Of a stretch of DNA of 37,802 nt, positions 33,961-37,802 are shown one piece after another. The translations under genes and the position numbers were made by a program. The notes below the pieces were generated by a model. The model saw only the letters and a list, made by a program, of their open reading frames with translations. It ran no database searches and had not been told where the DNA came from. The stretch is from Lachnospiraceae bacterium (GTDB taxonomy: Bacteria > Bacillota > Clostridia > Lachnospirales > Lachnospiraceae), in NCBI GenBank assembly GCA_015057085.1, contig SVFB01000050.1, forward strand, positions 1 to 37,802, in the 5' to 3' direction. The stretch's first letter is position 1; every line of letters begins with the position of its first letter.

Positions 33961-34191
33961 ATGAAGGAATTAGTTGAGGTAATTGCTAAAGCGCTCGTAG
34001 ACAACCCTGATGAAGTCACTGTTACAGAGACTGAGAATGGAAGAACTATCGTTTTGGAATTACGTGTCGCACCGTCTGACATGGGAAAAGTAATCGGAAA
34101 ACAGGGACGTATTGCAAAAGCGATTCGTTCAGTTGTTAAAGCAGCTTCCACCAGAGAAGACAAAAAGGTTGTTGTTGAGATCGTTCAATAG
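33961..34191 (+). CDS. khpA: KH-domain RNA-binding protein KhpA
   Basis: 76-residue single KH-domain protein (YlqC family) that pairs with KhpB in related bacteria and influences small-RNA and cell-division functions. The GXXG loop is GKQG (46-49) in MGKVIGKQGRIAKAIRSVVKAA. The start is ATG 33961 with AGGTG (33950-33954); an in-frame GTG at 33952 overlaps that site. It lies in its usual place after rpsP. A terminator follows, so trmD is not simply the next gene of the same transcript. Confidence 0.93.
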   Translation: MKELVEVIAKALVDNPDEVTVTETENGRTIVLELRVAPSDMGKVIGKQGRIAKAIRSVVKAASTREDKKVVVEIVQ

Positions 34192-34199
34192 CAATGACA

Positions 34200-34231
34200 G
34201 GGCTGTGTCTGAATAGGACAGGGCCCTTTTT
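34200..34231 (+). terminator. Intrinsic terminator after khpA
   Basis: GGGCTGTGTC (34200-34209), loop TGAATAG, GACAGGGCCC (34217-34226) and five T. The ten-base stem has one G-T pair and one G-G mismatch. The palindrome at 34234 follows almost at once. Confidence 0.8.
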
Positions 34232-34233
34232 AT

Positions 34234-34265
34234 ATAATAGGAAATTCCTTCGGATTTCCTATTAT
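34234..34265. repeat. Dispersed bulged palindrome, copy 2 (divergent)
   Basis: ATAATAGGAAATTCC (34234-34248), loop TTC, GGATTTCCTATTAT (34252-34265): 14 pairs with one bulged T. The layout (A/T-rich foot, TAGGAAAT-type core, one bulge on the left arm, three-base loop) matches the copies at 20821 and 37631, though the sequence has drifted with compensating changes. It sits between the khpA terminator and the trmD ribosome site. Confidence 0.65.
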
Positions 34266-34285
34266 CTTGGTACTTGGGAGACATT

Positions 34286-35731
34286 ATGAAATTTACAATA
34301 CTAACTTTGTTTCCGGATATGGTGATGTCCGGATTAAATGACAGTATCATTAAACGAGGCATGGATAACGGACTTCTTGAAGTAGGTGCTGTTAATATTC
34401 GTGATTTTTCTGCGGACAAACATAAAAGAGTAGATGATTATACATATGGTGGTGGAGCGGGCATGTTGATGCAGGCGGAACCTGTATATCAGGCACTTTC
34501 TTCTGTGACATCGGAAAGCCAAAAGAAACCTCGAGTGGTATATGTGACTCCGCAAGGGCGTCCGTTTTGTCAGAAGATGGCAGAGGAATTCGCAAAGGAA
34601 GAGCAACTGGTATTGCTTTGCGGACATTATGAAGGCATTGATGAGCGTGTGCTCGAGGAATGTGTCACAGATTATGTCTCCATCGGGGATTATGTTCTGA
34701 CAGGCGGAGAATTGGCGTCCATGGTTATTGTAGATGCTGTTGCGCGCCTGGTTCCGGGGGTGCTTCATAATGAAACATCAGCTGAAACAGAAAGCTTCCA
34801 CGGAGAATTATTGGAATATCCACAGTATTCACGCCCGGAAGAGTGGCATGGAAAGCGCGTGCCGGAAGTTTTGCTTTCCGGCAATTCCAAAAAGATTCGC
34901 GAATGGCGATTGACCGAAGCCGAGAAAAGAACGAAAGAGCGCCGACCGGATTTATATGAAAAATATCAGCTTTTACAGCTGGCAAAGAAGCGTTTATCGG
35001 TTCGCAAAATTCATCATATGGACATGATTGAGGCAATCAATCGCGGCAGAGCGACTTTGATATATATGGATGAAACGGAATGCCTTTTGATGGAAAATCA
35101 ATCGGGAACTTACTTTCATACCACATATGAAGCGACGGAGCAAGAAACTTATCGGCCGCATTTTTTGGATAAACTAGGACCGGAGTCTCTTGACAAAATA
35201 ATTTTGTTGATGGAACATAATGAAGGTTGTGTTTCAGAAATTGAGAAGGAACTTGGCCTTCACATGGAATACCAGAATCATACCTGTGCGCTAACACGCA
35301 GAGAAAAGCTTCCGATTCGAGGTCTGTATGCGGAAGACGGAAAAGAAGGCCCAACAGGTATCAGCATAGAGCCGCTGACCTTGTCCGATTTGGATTATGC
35401 CCTCGGATTATACAAATTGCAGTTTGATGATCCGGAGTATATGAAGCATCGCATTGAGAACGACCCGATGTATCTGGCGCGTTTTCATGGAGCACCTGCC
35501 GGCATTATGGGAATGCATGTGGACGGCAGTATCGGAATGTTGGAGGTAGATCCGGCCTTTCGACGCAAGCATATTGGTTTTGCGTTGGAGACCTATCTAT
35601 ATAATAAAATGATTGAAAACGGCGAGATTCCGTATGGATATATTTTCCATACCAATCAGATTTCAATCAACATGCAAGAAAAACTTGGCATGTATGTAGC
35701 AAAGGAATATTCATTTTGGCTACACAAATAA
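34286..35731 (+). CDS. trmD: tRNA (guanine-37-N1)-methyltransferase TrmD fused to a GNAT-type acetyltransferase region
   Basis: 481 residues, about twice the normal TrmD. Residues 1-230 are a complete TrmD, which methylates G37 of tRNAs to prevent frameshifting: GGGAGMLMQAEP, VTPQGRPF, LCGHYEGIDERV and the knot segment YVLTGGELASMVIVDAVARLVPG. The helical TrmD C-terminal part ends near RPDLYEKYQLL. From about 240 on, the sequence resembles the two-lobed GNAT acetyltransferases of Clostridia: a first half (240-360) without clear catalytic motifs and a second half with the acetyl-CoA loop region LEVDPAFRRKHIGFALETYLY and NMQEKLGM. The acceptor of any acetyl group is unknown. Start ATG 34286 follows TGGGAG. 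No frameshift or internal stop was needed to join the halves. Confidence 0.92.
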   Translation: MKFTILTLFPDMVMSGLNDSIIKRGMDNGLLEVGAVNIRDFSADKHKRVDDYTYGGGAGMLMQAEPVYQALSSVTSESQKKPRVVYVTPQGRPFCQKMAEEFAKEEQLVLLCGHYEGIDERVLEECVTDYVSIGDYVLTGGELASMVIVDAVARLVPGVLHNETSAETESFHGELLEYPQYSRPEEWHGKRVPEVLLSGNSKKIREWRLTEAEKRTKERRPDLYEKYQLLQLAKKRLSVRKIHHMDMIEAINRGRATLIYMDETECLLMENQSGTYFHTTYEATEQETYRPHFLDKLGPESLDKIILLMEHNEGCVSEIEKELGLHMEYQNHTCALTRREKLPIRGLYAEDGKEGPTGISIEPLTLSDLDYALGLYKLQFDDPEYMKHRIENDPMYLARFHGAPAGIMGMHVDGSIGMLEVDPAFRRKHIGFALETYLYNKMIENGEIPYGYIFHTNQISINMQEKLGMYVAKEYSFWLHK

Positions 35732-35747
35732 AAGGAGGATTTATTTG

Positions 35748-37112
35748 ATGAAGAAAAGAGTAGTGAGTGCATTATTGATTGCAACCATGGGGGCTTCTGT
35801 TTTGACAACAGGATGCGGTGGTTCTGCAAAAGTTCCAACTGTAAAGGAAATCTATGATGCAAACAAGAGTCTTTTAGAGGACTCAGGCGACAAGAAAGTC
35901 ACAGCTAAGGTAACTGCAGATATTGGACTTGATGTTAAGAGTGATGAGTTTGCTTCTTACGGAATTGCTTCCGGAGACAGCCTTTCTGTCAATGCTGATG
36001 TTACAGCAACTCAGGCAGGAAAGGTTTCACATGAGGAAGGAACAGTTGATCTTGAACTTGGATCTATCTTTACTCAGAATTTAGATGTTGAGATGTGGAC
36101 AGATGGTGACAAGTCCTATACTTATGATGATACTACAGAAAGCTGGTCCGTATCGACAGAGTCTGTAGAGGATCAGGCAGAGGATTTGGCATCTCAGTTC
36201 GGTTTGGATGATATTGAAAGTTATATTGAAGAGTTACAGAAGGAAATCGATGACAAGGACAACAAGGATGCAACACTTGAAAAGGACGGAGATTATTTTG
36301 TATTAACTTACAAGTATAACCTTTCTGACCTTGCAGATGTTGATGAATTATCTTCTTATGCATCTATGTTTGACTTTGATACCAGTGCATTTGCTGACTT
36401 AAAGGGACAGATTGTTTTCAATGCAAAGTTTAACAAAGACAATTATTATTTGGCAGAAGCATCAATCGAAATCGATGACACTGCGTTAAATGATATCGAA
36501 ACGATGGTACAGAGCCTTATCACAGTTGATATTACTGCATTTAAGGTAAAGGTAACATTAGACTATGGCGAAGGCACACTTGAAGTTCCGGAGGATGTTA
36601 TTTCTGCTGCTTCAGATTCCGGTACTGCTGTAGTAGAGACACAGGAAGAAGATACCACTGCTGATTTTGGTGGTACTGAAGCAAATGAGTCTACTGATTT
36701 AAATGCTGATTCCATGATGACACAGATTTTTGGAACCACATATACTGAAGAAGAATTCTTAAACCTTGTTGGAACTGATGATGTTGAAATTCCATATACC
36801 ACATTGACCGGTGAAGAATGGAAGTTGTCTTCTTATACCATTAAGATGGATTTATTCTATATCCTTGATGGATATTCAGATACAGATACACTTGCAACTG
36901 ATTTGGAATCATATGTTTCAATGGGCGAAGATGCTGATTGTGCAATGCAGGTGATTGCAGGATTGACTGCAATGGGAATGATGAATGGTTATGATGACAA
37001 TGCATCTACAAACATTCAGAATGTTGTAACATATATGGCTACAAACTGTACTGTACTTGATGCAACTGCAATTACAACAGCACTTCAGAGTTTTGGCACA
37101 AGTATGCAGTAA
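35748..37112 (+). CDS. Secreted lipoprotein of unknown function
   Basis: 454 residues. A type II signal peptide (KKR, hydrophobic core, LTTGC) predicts lipid attachment at Cys23 on the outer face of the membrane. The mature part is very acidic and rich in Asp, Glu, Thr and Ser, with few basic residues. Its N-terminal half has alternating strands like LppX/DUF-type lipoproteins that shield hydrophobic ligands, but I cannot assign the family. A Thr/Asp/Glu-rich linker (about 300-325) precedes a C-terminal domain of about 130 residues. The start is ATG 35748 after AAAGGAGGA; a TTG one codon earlier is possible. The gene sits between trmD and rplS, normally neighbours, and its codon use looks native. 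Confidence 0.85.
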   Translation: MKKRVVSALLIATMGASVLTTGCGGSAKVPTVKEIYDANKSLLEDSGDKKVTAKVTADIGLDVKSDEFASYGIASGDSLSVNADVTATQAGKVSHEEGTVDLELGSIFTQNLDVEMWTDGDKSYTYDDTTESWSVSTESVEDQAEDLASQFGLDDIESYIEELQKEIDDKDNKDATLEKDGDYFVLTYKYNLSDLADVDELSSYASMFDFDTSAFADLKGQIVFNAKFNKDNYYLAEASIEIDDTALNDIETMVQSLITVDITAFKVKVTLDYGEGTLEVPEDVISAASDSGTAVVETQEEDTTADFGGTEANESTDLNADSMMTQIFGTTYTEEEFLNLVGTDDVEIPYTTLTGEEWKLSSYTIKMDLFYILDGYSDTDTLATDLESYVSMGEDADCAMQVIAGLTAMGMMNGYDDNASTNIQNVVTYMATNCTVLDATAITTALQSFGTSMQ

Positions 37113-37119
37113 AAAGTGC

Positions 37120-37148
37120 TTGCATAAAGGCTTGCTGCATGATATAAT
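37120..37148 (+). promoter_or_regulatory. rplS promoter
   Basis: TTGCAT (37120-37125), 17 bases, then a perfect TATAAT (37143-37148) preceded by TGA (extended -10). The start point should be near 37155. This gives rplS its own transcript, separate from trmD and the lipoprotein gene. Confidence 0.8.
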
Positions 37149-37154
37149 ATGCGC

Positions 37155-37237
37155 GTTGTGAATTAAAGAAGGCGATGGTCCTCTGTTGCGAAAATAGTAG
37201 TAGCATTAAGAACGTCAAGAAATTAGGAGGTCACAAA
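37155..37237 (+). promoter_or_regulatory. Structured rplS leader, possibly an L19-type leader RNA
   Basis: The 83-base untranslated region is long for this genome. TGTTGC (37184-37189) can pair with GTAGCA (37200-37205) through two wobble pairs, and CCTC (37180-37183) can pair with GAGG in the ribosome site TTAGGAGG (37223-37230). The block GGCGATGGTCCTCTG resembles what I recall of the Firmicute L19 leader, an autoregulatory element. The family match is from memory and unverified. Confidence 0.45.
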
Positions 37238-37591
37238 ATGAACGCTAGTGAAATTATTAAGAACATCGAAGCTGAGCAGTTAAAAGAAAACGCTCCGGAG
37301 TTTTCCGTAGGTGATACCGTTAAGGTTTACGGAAAGATCAAGGAAGGAAACCGTGAAAGAATTCAGGTTTTCGAAGGAACCGTTATCAAGAAGCAGGGTG
37401 GAAGCAACCGTACAACCTTTACCGTTCGCAAGTTATCTAACGGTGTTGGTGTAGAAAAGACTTGGCCACTTCATTCTCCAAACGTAGAGAAGGTTGAAGT
37501 AATCCGTCGTGGTAAGGTTCGCCGTGCTAAGTTATATTACTTACGCGATCGTGTAGGTAAGGCTGCAAAGGTTAAAGAACTTGTAAAATAA
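37238..37591 (+). CDS. rplS: Ribosomal protein bL19
   Basis: 117-residue large-subunit protein at the 30S-50S interface. It has [57 protein letters not shown] (as a region) and [23 protein letters not shown], all family hallmarks. The start is ATG 37238 after TTAGGAGG; the frame is open upstream to 37175, but that part is the leader. It has its own promoter and terminator. Confidence 0.97.
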   Translation: MNASEIIKNIEAEQLKENAPEFSVGDTVKVYGKIKEGNRERIQVFEGTVIKKQGGSNRTTFTVRKLSNGVGVEKTWPLHSPNVEKVEVIRRGKVRRAKLYYLRDRVGKAAKVKELVK

Positions 37592-37600
37592 TGACACGAG

Positions 37601-37630
37601 AAAATCCGGTTCGATAGAACCGGATTTTTT
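37601..37630 (+). terminator. Intrinsic terminator after rplS
   Basis: AAAATCCGGTTC (37601-37612), loop GATA, GAACCGGATTTT (37617-37628) and two more T. The stem is a perfect twelve base pairs. The A-run on the left would allow function on the minus strand as well. Confidence 0.95.
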
Positions 37631-37680
37631 ATGATATAGGATATTTCTCCGAAATTCCTATATCATAAAAAGCGCTCCGC
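37631..37680. repeat. Dispersed bulged palindrome, copy 3
   Basis: ATGATATAGGATATTTC (37631-37647), loop TCC, GAAATTCCTATATCAT (37651-37666), with one bulged T, followed by A-run and GCGCTCCGC (37672-37680). The core and the 3-prime extension match copy 1 at 20821 almost base for base. It starts directly after the T-run of the rplS terminator. Confidence 0.8.
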
Positions 37681-37802
37681 ACTTTCTTGACGCGGATTTT
37701 GCGCAACCGCACCACATCCCTCTTCCCACACAAGGTCTCGCTGCGCAAATTGCACCAACGTGTTTCGCTTCTTCTATTACCGAATTTTTCTTCTCCGGGG
37801 TA
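37681..37802. other. Noncoding tail of the window
   Basis: No gene is supported. The stretch is C-rich on the plus strand and contains several GCGCAA/TTGCGC words, as does the sequence after repeat copy 1, so it may belong to a larger repeat unit. Minus-strand frames are open to the window edge but have unlikely composition and no recognisable end of a protein. Confidence 0.4.

Noticed and set aside
37681-37802. Minus-strand partial gene at the right edge
   Set aside because: Two frames are open but low-complexity and Cys/Arg-rich, and they run into the palindromic repeat.

Overview
This window reads as a chromosomal segment of a low-to-moderate GC Gram-positive bacterium of the Clostridia, most likely a Lachnospiraceae-type Firmicute. 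The pointers are strong AGGAGG ribosome sites, sigma-A style promoters, the blocks plsX-acpP-rnc-smc-ftsY and ylxM-ffh-rpsP-khpA-trmD-rplS, and protein-level resemblance to that family. The taxonomy is inferred from sequence character, not from a search. I see no rRNA, tRNA, CRISPR array, insertion sequence or phage gene.

Layout. (1) 1-3910: a short upstream region with a palindromic promoter, then thyA-folA (dTMP and folate) and ilvB-ilvN (acetolactate synthase); IlvB carries a four-cysteine insert. (2) 3926-16321: a dense signal-transduction island, all on the plus strand. It holds a soluble PAS histidine kinase, a response regulator with a damaged HD-GYP domain, a stand-alone receiver, CheA, CheW, a chemoreceptor with almost no external domain, a membrane hybrid kinase with a pseudo-receiver, receiver and Hpt domain, and a membrane hybrid kinase-receiver fused to a complete DegV/FakB-type lipid-binding domain. 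No cheR, cheB, cheC, cheD or flagellar gene lies here. (3) 16369-20355: a DtxR-family metal regulator facing the other way, divergent from a heterodimeric ABC exporter pair with one degenerate ATP site. (4) 20356-21988: a single-gene unit for an unrecognised 97-residue basic protein, a hairpin-rich intergenic stretch with a repeat and an attenuator-like element, and an S66-peptidase-like protein that seems to lack the nucleophilic serine. (5) 22052-28670: plsX, acpP, rnc, smc, ftsY. (6) 28724-37591: ilvA, rimM, glmM, ylxM, ffh, rpsP, khpA, trmD fused to a GNAT acetyltransferase region, a lipoprotein, and rplS with a structured leader.

How the genes fit together. The housekeeping parts cover thymidylate/folate, branched-chain amino acids (ilvBN and ilvA are about 25 kb apart), phospholipid synthesis, chromosome structure, the SRP targeting pathway (ftsY, ffh, ylxM) and ribosome/tRNA maturation. 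The accessory interest is the signalling island: its genes are closely spaced, supply every element of a multistep phosphorelay (kinases, receivers, Hpt), and end in a kinase with a putative fatty-acid-binding output or input domain. The best candidates for something little described are this DegV-kinase fusion and its island, the TrmD-GNAT fusion, the Cys-cluster IlvB, and a family of three bulged palindromes sitting directly behind transcription terminators.
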